Shown: piece by piece, positions 56,456 through 64,000 of the stretch
How positions within the stretch are numbered: position 1 is the stretch's first letter
Layout of the letters: each line of letters begins with the position of its first letter
Assembly (NCBI RefSeq): GCF_014164585.1
Contig: NZ_JACJFM010000010.1
Span: forward strand, 1-64,000
Direction: 5' to 3'
Length of the DNA stretch: 64,000 nucleotides
Origin: Oceanospirillum sediminis
GTDB taxonomy: Bacteria; Pseudomonadota; Gammaproteobacteria; Pseudomonadales; Halomonadaceae
Notes under the pieces: generated by a model
Seen by the model: only the letters and a program-made list of their open reading frames with translations
Database searches by the model: none
Told to the model about the DNA's origin: nothing
Position numbers and translations under genes: made by a program

Positions 56456-57052
56456 TTAGCGACCGAGCATACGAGACAGAGTGCGGTCTTTGTCGATCAG
56501 ATGATGCTTCAGTGCACCGACAATATGCAGGACCAGAGCTGCGATCACCAGGTTGCTGATCATACCATGCATCCCGTGAGCCATACCGGCCAATGGTCCG
56601 AACAGAGGCGCGGACTGACCAGGGTTCGCCGGGTCCGGGTTCTCAGCAATCAGCTCCAGTCCGAATACTCCCAGGCCATTGCCTCCGGCAACAGACATCA
56701 CAATGCCGGATAACGGAATCAGCACACTGCCGATCAGTAATACGTAATGCACCAGTTTAGACAGCGACTGTTCCAGTTTACTGTACTGGCTGACCGGTTC
56801 AGGCCAGCCCTGGCGTATGCGCCGCCATACCCGGATCAGTGCGATGACAAAAATTAATGCACCTAAGGATTTGTGCAGGTCATACAGGTGCCAGGCTTCG
56901 TTCTCTTCCATATAAATGCCCAGCGCCAGCAGTCCGATAATAGTCCAGCCTGTCAGCCAGTGTAACAGCACCGATGCTTTATCCAATGTGCTGTTTGCAG
57001 AATCTGTGTCGTCTGATGCGGCGGGATTCACCGCTATTTCATTGTTACTCAT
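56456..57052 (-). CDS. Cytochrome b561
   Basis: 198 residues, four membrane helices with heme-coordinating histidines (VLLHWLTGW, HLYDLHKSLGAL, LVHYVLLIG, LVIAALVLHIVGALKHHLIDKD). The dihaem cytochrome b561 family transfers electrons across the membrane. It lies next to a His-rich periplasmic protein and a two-component system, a grouping common in gammaproteobacteria. Confidence 0.9.
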   Translation of the reverse strand: MSNNEIAVNPAASDDTDSANSTLDKASVLLHWLTGWTIIGLLALGIYMEENEAWHLYDLHKSLGALIFVIALIRVWRRIRQGWPEPVSQYSKLEQSLSKLVHYVLLIGSVLIPLSGIVMSVAGGNGLGVFGLELIAENPDPANPGQSAPLFGPLAGMAHGMHGMISNLVIAALVLHIVGALKHHLIDKDRTLSRMLGR

Positions 57053-57223
57053 CTCACGGTCCTGAGTCTGTTCTGAGCTTTCAGCTCATGTGTCCTTTCA
57101 TTTTTTATGTGGTACACGGAGGCTTTTCTGCTGTGCTTATTCGCCAGTTTTTATGGCACTCCGGGATAGGGCCTGTACCCTCGCTGTCAGATACAGGCCT
57201 TATCGATATGAAACCGGCAGGTT

Positions 57224-57601
57224 TCAGTTCTGAGCGACAGGGAAGCCGGTTGCTCCACTGATCGTGAGGACTTCTACCAGAGAGTTGTCTTTGGTTACGA
57301 TTTCTACTTTATAGGTGTTTTTTTCACCAGAGGTCACTTTACCAACCTGCAGGCGGTCATTGCCCCGATAAATAAGACGGGAGGTGACCAGTGTTTTGAC
57401 TTCATCGGAGGTCAGTTCCAGGTCCCGGTCCCATTTGCCACCTTTACGGTCATGATGTCCACCGGAATGGGCATGGTTCTGACCAGATTTCTCTCTTTTG
57501 TCACACTTACCTCCATCATGATCACCCCAGCCAGCCATAGCTGGGGTACTCAGTAACAGAACCTGACTCAGTACTACTGCAGAAAGAATACGTTTTTTCA
57601 T
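57224..57601 (-). CDS. Periplasmic PepSY-like protein with His/Asp-rich region
   Basis: 125 residues. A signal peptide (MKKRILSAVVLSQVLLLSTPAMA) is followed by a His/Asp/Lys/Gly-rich segment (GWGDHDGGKCDKR ... HAHSGGHHDRKGGKW) and a small domain like PepSY (LTSDEVKTLVTSRLI ... YKVEIVTKDNSLVEVLTI). The rich segment could bind metal ions. It is divergent from the response regulator, with cytochrome b561 172 bp downstream, and has a GAGGTG site. Confidence 0.75.
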   Translation of the reverse strand: MKKRILSAVVLSQVLLLSTPAMAGWGDHDGGKCDKREKSGQNHAHSGGHHDRKGGKWDRDLELTSDEVKTLVTSRLIYRGNDRLQVGKVTSGEKNTYKVEIVTKDNSLVEVLTISGATGFPVAQN

Positions 57602-57929
57602 ATGTCACCTCATGGTTGCATTGATTATCCGGACTGGGACTGTTTGTCTGATTGGGTGTGTCCGCCACAATCCGTGTCATTTTGGATGAGTTTATTTAAA
57701 CGCGGAAATATCCCTGAACTTTGTCAGAAAGAGGCTTTTTTGCAGCAAAGTATGGCAAAGCCGGAAATTGACACATTTTGTCAAAGTTTTTTTTCCGGCC
57801 TCAGTTATAGTAGAAGAAACGGCAATGCCTGCCGCCTGTTGTCCGGGTTATCTGAGTGCTCTTTAACGGTTGTACTGAGCCAGAGCCGGGGCAGTATCGC
57901 TTTAACATCTTTATTGTCAGGTAGAACTC
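57602..57929. other. Divergent promoter region of the two-component system
   Basis: Between the His-rich protein and the response regulator, it holds the palindrome at 57768-57784 and otherwise no recognisable gene. An open frame across it is not supported by a start site. Confidence 0.5.
57768..57784. promoter_or_regulatory. Palindrome, candidate response-regulator site
   Basis: TTGACA-CATTT-TGTCAA, a perfect inverted repeat between the two divergent genes. TTGACA could also be a -35 element. Confidence 0.45.
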
Positions 57930-58661
57930 TTGAGCCCGGATAATCCCCACATTCTGATCGTTGATGATGAGCAGGAGATACGCGAACTGCTCAGCCGCTT
58001 TCTGGAAAAACATGGTTGTCGTACTTCTATGGCTGCTGATGGTCGCACAATGGAAAAAGCCTTGTCTGATTCCGGTATTGATCTGGTAGTGCTGGATATT
58101 ATGATGCCGGGAGAAGATGGTCTGGTGTTGTGCCGTAAGTTGCGCAGTTACTCTAATTTGCCAGTGATTATGCTGACGGCGATGAGCGAGGAAACAGACC
58201 GTATTGTGGGCCTGGAGATGGGGGCTGATGATTATCTGACCAAGCCTTTCAGTCCTCGCGAGCTGCTGGCGCGTATCAAGGCGGTTTTACGCCGTACTCA
58301 CAGTTTGCCGGATAACCCACGGCAGAGTTCAGATCAGGACAAAAGCCTGGTGCGCTTTGACCGCTGGCAACTGGATCTGCATAAACGGGAACTGCTGGAT
58401 GAAGAAGGCATTACGTTATCGCTGAGTACAGCTGAGTTTGATCTGCTGCAGGCTTTTATTGAGCATCCGCAACGGGTTCTGTCCAGGGATCAGTTACTGG
58501 ATCTGGCTCGTGGACGAAATGCTCAGTTGTTTGACCGTTCTATCGATACGCTGGTCAGTCGCTTGCGTCGTAAACTGGAGCATGATCCCAAAAGCCCCCA
58601 GCTGATCAAAACGATCTGGGGAGGAGGCTACAGTTTCTCCGTAGATGTTGAATATGTTTAA
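57930..58661 (+). CDS. OmpR-family response regulator
   Basis: 243 residues with a receiver domain (phospho-Asp in LVVLDIMMPGEDG, acidic pair VDDEQE, Lys in LTKPF) and a C-terminal winged HTH (LSTAEFDLLQAFIEHPQRVLSRDQLL, RSIDTLVSRLRRKLE). The start is TTG at 57930, preceded by an AGG site and matching the family N terminus. The kinase gene overlaps its stop. Confidence 0.93.
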   Translation: MSPDNPHILIVDDEQEIRELLSRFLEKHGCRTSMAADGRTMEKALSDSGIDLVVLDIMMPGEDGLVLCRKLRSYSNLPVIMLTAMSEETDRIVGLEMGADDYLTKPFSPRELLARIKAVLRRTHSLPDNPRQSSDQDKSLVRFDRWQLDLHKRELLDEEGITLSLSTAEFDLLQAFIEHPQRVLSRDQLLDLARGRNAQLFDRSIDTLVSRLRRKLEHDPKSPQLIKTIWGGGYSFSVDVEYV

Positions 58662-60222
58662 GTCCGGCATCCGTCACTTCAGACAGAAGTTTAATACTCT
58701 GCTATCCCATCCGGGGGACTGGCGCAGCTGGCTGGCGTTACTGCGGCCAGATACTCTGCGGGCCCGGTTGATTCTGTTGATGTTACTGACACTGATCCTG
58801 ATTCAGTGTGTCAGCATCATGGCATATATGAAAGACAGAAATCAGCTGATCAGTAAGGCCAGTGCTAATCTGCAGGTGCAGCGTATTGCGGCGTTGATCA
58901 GTCTGGTGGACCAGTCTGAACCTTATCAGTACAAAGCTATTCTGAAAGCGACAGAAACTCCCGGACTGGCTGTGTTGATCTCTGGTGATGCCCTGGTGGC
59001 CGATGGCAGAATGGATAACGAAGCCGCATATATGCAGAAAAAATTGTATTACAAAACCCACCGGCAGCCTGAACAACTGATTCGGGTAACCTATGAGCGC
59101 TATCGTCTGCCAGATGACTTTGACTGCGATGCCGGAGATTATGAAGGTGCCGGTAAAAGTGGGCGTTATTTCCAGGGCAGTAATCATAGTTACTGGATCA
59201 AAGAGGGAGATAAGGGACGCCCTGATCATCATGGTGACTGGCGCGGCCGTTATCAAGGACCTGATTTTCGCCCTTATGAGCTGAGTATCTCGGTACTTTT
59301 GCCAGATAACCGCTGGCTGAATATCCGGGCAGCACGAACTGACGAGTTGCCGGTATGGAACTGGCGCTCAGCGTTGGGGCTGTTATTGACCGGTTTTCTG
59401 GTTGTGGGACTGATGCTCTGGTTGTTGCGCAGTAATACCCGTCCATTACAGAAACTGGCAGATGCAGCAAACCGGATTGGCAGGGGGATGGATACTGATC
59501 CGTTGCCGGAAGAAGGGGCTCGTGAAGTACGAAATACCATTCAGGCCTTTAATAGTATGCAGGAGCGGCAGCAGCGTTTTATCAAGGATCGCATGCTGAT
59601 GCTGGCAGCAATCTCTCACGATCTGCGTACCCCGATCACTAAACTCCGGTTGCAATCTGAGTTTGTCAGTGAGCAGGATATTCAGCAGAAAATGTTGCAT
59701 ACCCTTAGCGATATGGAAGCGATGCTGACGGCAACGATGAATTTTGCCCGTGACGATGTGCAGAATGAAGAGAGTCGGCCAGTTGATATGGCCAGTCTGG
59801 TACAGAGCTTATGTGACGATCTGATCGATCAGGGGGCGGAACTCCAGTGTCAGGTACCAGAGCGTCTGGTCTGCGAATGCAAGCCGACAGGATTCAGACG
59901 CATGGTCAGTAATGTACTGGAAAATGCCGTGAAATATGCCGGTTCAGCAAATGTTATCCTGCAGACAGAGACTGATGCAGAATCAGGTACCGACTGGATT
60001 ATGCTGACCGTTACAGATGATGGGCCGGGTATTGATGAAAGCCTGTTTGAACAGGTGTTCACGCCATTTTATCGTATCGAAAGCTCCAGAAACCGGAGTA
60101 CCGGAGGTATGGGACTCGGGCTGAGTGTAGTGCGCAGTGTCGCTTTGCATCATGGTGGTCAGGTACAGTTGCAGAACCGGCCTGAAGGTGGGTTAAAAGT
60201 GGAGATTCGTATTCCCTGTTAA
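58645..60222 (+). CDS. Sensor histidine kinase
   Basis: 525 residues. Membrane helices at about 38-58 and 248-268 enclose a periplasmic domain of about 190 residues that is rich in Asp/His/Gly near its end (DFDCDAGDYEG, GDKGRPDHHGDW). HAMP follows, then the phospho-His motif AISHDLRTPITK, N box NVLENAVKYAG, and G boxes DDGPGI and GMGLGLS. The start may be 58645 or the ATG at 58654, which overlaps the regulator's stop. Metal or redox sensing is inferred from context. Confidence 0.9.
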   Translation: MLNMFKSGIRHFRQKFNTLLSHPGDWRSWLALLRPDTLRARLILLMLLTLILIQCVSIMAYMKDRNQLISKASANLQVQRIAALISLVDQSEPYQYKAILKATETPGLAVLISGDALVADGRMDNEAAYMQKKLYYKTHRQPEQLIRVTYERYRLPDDFDCDAGDYEGAGKSGRYFQGSNHSYWIKEGDKGRPDHHGDWRGRYQGPDFRPYELSISVLLPDNRWLNIRAARTDELPVWNWRSALGLLLTGFLVVGLMLWLLRSNTRPLQKLADAANRIGRGMDTDPLPEEGAREVRNTIQAFNSMQERQQRFIKDRMLMLAAISHDLRTPITKLRLQSEFVSEQDIQQKMLHTLSDMEAMLTATMNFARDDVQNEESRPVDMASLVQSLCDDLIDQGAELQCQVPERLVCECKPTGFRRMVSNVLENAVKYAGSANVILQTETDAESGTDWIMLTVTDDGPGIDESLFEQVFTPFYRIESSRNRSTGGMGLGLSVVRSVALHHGGQVQLQNRPEGGLKVEIRIPC

Positions 60223-60375
60223 TCAGGGTTATCCGGCGAATTGCGCGTTATGACTTGTTGTGCTCTTGTGAAACTGGTGTAGCCTTTTATAGAAAACCCT
60301 GATTTTTCAAGGGTTGAATATATTATGGGGTGTCCGCAAATCAGACGTATCTGAAATAATATTAAGAGAAAGCTG

Positions 60376-60810
60376 ATGAGTGAAAGTAAACATATTGTCT
60401 GTCCTGCCTGCGAAGCCGTGAATCGTTTGCCAGCACAGCGTCTGAATGACCAGCCAAACTGTGGCAAATGTAAGAGTCCTCTGTTTACCGGAGAACCTCA
60501 GAATCTGACGGATGCTAACTTCCAGCGAGTTATTGTGAACTCGGATCTGCCGGTTGTAGTGGACTTCTGGGCATCCTGGTGCGGACCTTGTCAGATGATG
60601 GCACCAATTTTCAGTGCTGTAACCAAAGCACTGGAACCCAGGGTACGCATGGCAAAGGTCAATACCGAAGAGGCACAGATGCTGGCAGCTCAGTATGGTA
60701 TTCGCAGCATCCCGACTCTGGCTATTTTTAAGAATGGCCAGGAAGTTGCCCGTCAGGCCGGTGTCTTACAAGGACCTCAGCTTCAGGCATGGATTGAACA
60801 GCATATCTGA
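60376..60810 (+). CDS. trxC: Thioredoxin 2 (TrxC)
   Basis: 144 residues: an N-terminal zinc ribbon (CPACEAVNRLP ... CGKCKSPLF, two CxxC) and a thioredoxin fold with the active site WCGPC at about 72-76. It reduces disulphides in the cytoplasm and is often induced by oxidative stress. The length and zinc ribbon match E. coli TrxC. Confidence 0.95.
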   Translation: MSESKHIVCPACEAVNRLPAQRLNDQPNCGKCKSPLFTGEPQNLTDANFQRVIVNSDLPVVVDFWASWCGPCQMMAPIFSAVTKALEPRVRMAKVNTEEAQMLAAQYGIRSIPTLAIFKNGQEVARQAGVLQGPQLQAWIEQHI

Positions 60811-60818
60811 TTTTCCGG

Positions 60819-60977
60819 ATGGCTGTGCAGGCTGTTAAAAATCCATGCCGTTATCAGTTGGTTCTGAATGCTGAAATTCCAGAGAGCGAAGCAATTCTGG
60901 CATTTCGTCAGTGGTTAACCGGGCAAACGCAAGTGATCCGGGAGTTTGAACGCAGGACAAATATTTTAAAATTTTAG
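60819..60977 (+). pseudogene. Remnant of a LysR-type regulator (C-terminal end)
   Basis: An open frame from ATG 60819 to TAG 60977 encodes 52 residues ending NAEIPESEAILAFRQWLTGQTQV..., which resembles the last 40 residues of GcvA-like LysR proteins. No HTH or effector domain precedes it; trxC abuts on the left. It looks like the scar of a deleted regulator gene. Confidence 0.55.
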
Positions 60978-60990
60978 TGGAGAGAGGATG

Positions 60991-61851
60991 TCAGAATAAG
61001 GAGGCCTGATCCTTCTGTGGCGCTGGCCATAGATTGAACAGAGCCGCATCTGGCACTGCCTGATTCAGCTGTTCAGCAAAATATGCGGCCACATCCGGTG
61101 CATGAGCGTTATTGGGCGTGTGCAGAAAAACAAAAGGAGTACGTCCCTCCTGCATCCAGTGACAGATTTTCTGTACCCAGGGCGCTAAATAATGCAGGGT
61201 GCCTTGCCAATCTTTCGCTGTGATAAAGCGAACCACTGGCATCTGACCGGTAGCGAGTACATGTAAAGGTACATTGGGTTTGGCAGATAAGGCTTCTCGG
61301 GTATCTTCATCTGGTGTCGGATGTTTAAACAGTGGCCGGGTGTCAAAGTGAATCCGGTTTACCCCTAGTTCCATAAGCAGAGCATTCAGATAGCGTTCGG
61401 TATCGTCTTTTCTGAAAAAGTCGGTATGGCGTAACTCCAGTCCGTACCTGAAATCTCCTGGAAGGGCTCTGAAAAAACGCTCCAGTACCGGCAGATCTTC
61501 TGGTGCAAAGCTGTCCGGTAGCTGCACCCAGATCATGGCCAGCTTGTCCTGTAACAGCGACAGACGTTCCAGGCTGTCCTGCACTTCAGGCTGACAGTGC
61601 TGCAGTTTCAGCTCGTGGGTGATAGATTTGGGAAACTTCAGACAAAAACGAAAGTGCTCCGGTGTTTCCTGATACCAGTTGTGCAGCGTTTTCTGTTCCG
61701 GGATGCCATAAAAGGTAGTGTTGCCTTCAACGGAAGAAAAATAGCGGGCATAACGTCCCAGTGGGTGGCGGCTGTTGCTGCCAGCCAGAGGCCCATCCTG
61801 CCAGCTGGAGTGACTCCACTGGGGCAAACCGATATAACAGACAGGTTTCAA
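60991..61851 (-). CDS. DUF72 family protein (YecE-like)
   Basis: 286 residues starting at TTG 61851 with a GAGGAG site. The family motifs CYIGLPQWSHSSW, SSVEGNTTFYGIPE, FKFPKSITHE-type (FCLKFPKSITHELKL) and FLHTPNNAHAPDVA are present. TIM-barrel fold, function unknown. It starts 10 bp after the stop of the GGDEF gene, so the two are co-transcribed. Confidence 0.86.
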   Translation of the reverse strand: MKPVCYIGLPQWSHSSWQDGPLAGSNSRHPLGRYARYFSSVEGNTTFYGIPEQKTLHNWYQETPEHFRFCLKFPKSITHELKLQHCQPEVQDSLERLSLLQDKLAMIWVQLPDSFAPEDLPVLERFFRALPGDFRYGLELRHTDFFRKDDTERYLNALLMELGVNRIHFDTRPLFKHPTPDEDTREALSAKPNVPLHVLATGQMPVVRFITAKDWQGTLHYLAPWVQKICHWMQEGRTPFVFLHTPNNAHAPDVAAYFAEQLNQAVPDAALFNLWPAPQKDQASLF

Positions 61852-61860
61852 AATATCTCC

Positions 61861-63543
61861 TCAGGCAACTTCAACCCGTGCACGACCTGCATTTTTAGCC
61901 CGATACAGGGCCTCGTCGGCTCGTTGCAGCAGGCGGTAAGGCACAGTGCCACTTTCAGGCAGGCAACTGGCAATACCCATGCTCAGGGTAACAATGCCTT
62001 CAGGGCTACCCAGATGTTTCAGTTCAGCTGCCTTGACGGCAGATAATAGCTGTTCAGCAACGTTTTTCCCCTGAATACTGTCCATCTCTGGCAATAATAC
62101 AACGAACTCTTCTCCGCCGTAACGTGCCAGCATGCCCTGACAGGTCTCCATCTCTTGTAGCAGAAGCTGTGCTACATGGTAAAGACAATGGTCTCCGGCA
62201 TGGTGCCCATAGCGATCATTAAACAGTTTAAAATTATCAATATCTATAATGATAAGACAAAGAGGATGGGAGTAACGTGTACAGTGTCGCCACAAAGTCT
62301 GAAGTTCCTGCTCAAAGCGTCGCCGGTTTGGAATTTGTGTCAGGGTATCGGTTTCACTGAGCATCTGTAGCTGATTGTTCAGAGTTTTAAGCTGTTGATT
62401 CGCATCCTCAGCCTCTTGTCTGGCTTCTATTAACTCCTGCTCTGCTTTTCTTCTGGCTTCGACAAATATAGAAAAGGCTTTGCCCATGTCGGAGATTTCA
62501 TCCTCGCCATCCACGGGGATTTCTGGATGTTTGCCTTCCATATGGAGGTGCATAACCTGTTGCAGATCGTCCAGGCGTCTGACTACTTTTTCCCGGATAA
62601 ACAGTACAGTAAGTACCATCAACAGCACGAAAATGACACTGAAAATGGCTATCATCCGAAAGGTTTCGCTGACCAGTTGCTGATACGTTGCAGTAGCATC
62701 CATAGCCGTTTTCTTTAACGTCAGGAAGTAATTATAACTGCTGGTAGTCAGCTTCTGGGCGTATAAACGGGCCTGTCTGACCGCAGCCAGAGAGGCTCTC
62801 TGACTGACCAGAACCGGGCGCCGGAATTCAAATGCATCTGATACGACAGGGGTTAGCTGGCTCAGGTACTGTTGCTGAAAAGGCGATAATGATGGCAGAT
62901 TTTTCAGATACCCCAGAATCTTGTGGGCGCTGAGTTCCAGACGACGCAGTTGTCCCGCTTTTTCGGAACTCAGTGCCAGAGAGGCATAGCTCAGAGCTGC
63001 CAGTGCATAGGCATTAAACGCAGGGTCAATCGCCTCTGGTGAAGCCAGTCCCTGTTCCATGGATTTTAACCGGGCCAGCAGGTCATTCAGTTTCTCCTGC
63101 TGACGCAGTTGAAATGATTGTTCTTCACTTAGTTTGTCAGCCAGTTTTTTCAGGCTATCAAAGTAAGGTTTCTGCCAGCGATCCAGTTCCGCCAGTTGTA
63201 AACGTTCCAGCTCACTGGCTGGCTCAATCTCATTTCTGACGTTCTGGTAGATCCGCAACAGATCCTGATCAATAGGAGGAATATCTGAGGCCGTTCTTCT
63301 GGCTCCCATCAGACTTTCCAGTGCCTGGGCGGCAATGACTTCTGCATCACGGCTCAGCTCCGCCGCATACATGGTACGCTCGAAATGACTGCCACTTAAT
63401 ACAGAAAAGCCCCGGCTCTGCTCCTGCAGAGCCCGGATATTATGCCAGGTGGTCAGCAGATAAAATCCCATGACACCAATAAGAATCAGTGTCAGTCTTA
63501 CCCCTATCCCTTTCAGGGAGAATCCTTGTCTATTATCTTTCAC
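61861..63543 (-). CDS. GGDEF diguanylate cyclase with periplasmic domain
   Basis: 560 residues beginning at GTG 63543. Membrane helices (about 13-30 and 285-310) enclose a helical periplasmic domain of about 250 residues. HAMP and a coiled coil (about 310-395) lead to a GGDEF domain with active loop RYGGEEF. The inhibitory RxxD is missing (the place reads TCQG), so feedback inhibition through that site is not expected. The ligand of the sensor part is unknown. Confidence 0.88.
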   Translation of the reverse strand: MKDNRQGFSLKGIGVRLTLILIGVMGFYLLTTWHNIRALQEQSRGFSVLSGSHFERTMYAAELSRDAEVIAAQALESLMGARRTASDIPPIDQDLLRIYQNVRNEIEPASELERLQLAELDRWQKPYFDSLKKLADKLSEEQSFQLRQQEKLNDLLARLKSMEQGLASPEAIDPAFNAYALAALSYASLALSSEKAGQLRRLELSAHKILGYLKNLPSLSPFQQQYLSQLTPVVSDAFEFRRPVLVSQRASLAAVRQARLYAQKLTTSSYNYFLTLKKTAMDATATYQQLVSETFRMIAIFSVIFVLLMVLTVLFIREKVVRRLDDLQQVMHLHMEGKHPEIPVDGEDEISDMGKAFSIFVEARRKAEQELIEARQEAEDANQQLKTLNNQLQMLSETDTLTQIPNRRRFEQELQTLWRHCTRYSHPLCLIIIDIDNFKLFNDRYGHHAGDHCLYHVAQLLLQEMETCQGMLARYGGEEFVVLLPEMDSIQGKNVAEQLLSAVKAAELKHLGSPEGIVTLSMGIASCLPESGTVPYRLLQRADEALYRAKNAGRARVEVA

Positions 63544-63607
63544 TGTCCTGGACCAAATGCTTCTGGGTGAATCAGAAATTTTCCTATCGGATGCTAATTA
63601 CCGAATC

Positions 63608-64000
63608 CTATTTAAATGGTGGTGCAAAGAGCACGCCACCTTTACTCCAGAGCTGATTCAACCCTCGCTCCATACCAATGGGAGTGTCAGGTCCAAAGTG
63701 CCGGTTATAAATTTCACCATAATTGCCGATGGCTTGTATCACACGATAGGCCCACTGATTATCTAATCCCAGCTGCTTGCCGATATTTCCCCTGACTCCC
63801 AGCAGGTTAAGGGTTTCTGCATCTCTGCTGTGTTTGAGGATCTGGTCAGTATTCTGCGCGGTAATCCCTTTCTCTTCAGCCAGAATGACAGCATGGACCA
63901 CGGCACGAACAATTCTTTCCCATTGAGGGTCATTATTTCTGACCTTAGGGCCGATCGGTTCTCTGGATATGCTTTCTGGCAGAATCAGGTAGTCATCCGG
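63608..64000 (-). CDS. Amino-acid ABC transporter binding protein, C-terminal part
   Basis: The frame ends at 63608 and is open to the window edge, so only the last 130 residues or so are seen. They begin PDDYLILPESISREPIGPKVR and continue to GNYGEIYNRHFG and the LNQLWSKGGVLFAPPFK end. This matches general L-amino-acid binding proteins of the AapJ/BztA type, periplasmic receptors of an ABC importer. The rest of the operon lies outside. Confidence 0.85.
   Translation of the reverse strand, partial: PDDYLILPESISREPIGPKVRNNDPQWERIVRAVVHAVILAEEKGITAQNTDQILKHSRDAETLNLLGVRGNIGKQLGLDNQWAYRVIQAIGNYGEIYNRHFGPDTPIGMERGLNQLWSKGGVLFAPPFK

Noticed and set aside
57602-57943. A 113-codon plus-strand open frame before the response regulator
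   Set aside because: It begins exactly at the divergent start codon, covers the promoter region, and shows no domain; the real gene starts at TTG 57930 in another frame.

Overview
The window looks like chromosomal DNA of a marine, respiratory gammaproteobacterium, probably Oceanospirillales or a relative of the pseudomonads. This rests on gene order and protein families only. The block ubiI-ubiH-pepP-ygfB / TIGR02449-zapA-ssrS-ygfA, the divergent pair ilvA/rpiA, and an aa3 cytochrome oxidase cluster ordered coxB-coxA-ctaG-coxC-[DUF2909]-surf1-[SCO-like]-ctaA-ctaB are all typical of that group. Base composition is moderate and even, except for one AT-rich patch near 26.6-27.1 kb and the highly repetitive left end.

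Layout. 1-0.56 kb: the 5' part of a gene for an acidic low-complexity protein, with 16 copies of a 15-bp unit. 0.9-7.2 kb: ubiquinone hydroxylases, aminopeptidase P, YgfB, ZapA, 6S RNA and 5-formyl-THF cyclo-ligase. 7.4-11.3 kb: a 30-codon membrane protein, ilvA (with a terminator-like leader), rpiA and a pseudouridine synthase. 11.6-21.7 kb: the aa3 oxidase and its heme A / copper assembly factors. 21.8-23.9 kb: a PAS-GAF-PAS-GGDEF protein. 23.9-36.3 kb: a glutarate catabolism cluster. 36.6-42.8 kb: YaaA, an ammonium-transporter/chemoreceptor fusion under an NtrC/sigma-54-like promoter, two DMT exporters and an aldo/keto reductase. 42.9-48.6 kb: small housekeeping and hypothetical genes. 49-56.4 kb: a Cache chemoreceptor, a peroxiredoxin-glutaredoxin with an OxyR-like half site, a P-type ATPase, an unrecognised gene pair and a truncated GNAT gene. 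56.4-64 kb: cytochrome b561, a His-rich periplasmic protein divergent from a two-component system, thioredoxin 2, a DUF72 protein, a GGDEF protein, and the 3' part of an amino-acid binding protein gene.

The most interesting regions are two. First, the 24-36 kb cluster encodes both known glutarate routes side by side: a class III CoA-transferase plus glutaryl-CoA dehydrogenase (glutarate to glutaryl-CoA to crotonyl-CoA), and CsiD plus LhgO (glutarate to L-2-hydroxyglutarate to 2-oxoglutarate). It also carries a TRAP transporter with its UspA protein and two regulators (LysR and GntR). A/T-rich motifs that resemble each other lie upstream of three of its transcripts. Second, the protein at 37.7-39.9 kb joins a full Amt channel, with its conserved pore residues, to a methyl-accepting chemotaxis signalling domain. 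It is preceded by two NtrC-like sites and a good -24/-12 promoter, suggesting that ammonium sensing for chemotaxis is switched on by nitrogen limitation.

No tRNA, rRNA, CRISPR array, insertion sequence or prophage was recognised. All functional calls come from reading motifs and family resemblance by eye; no database search was run.
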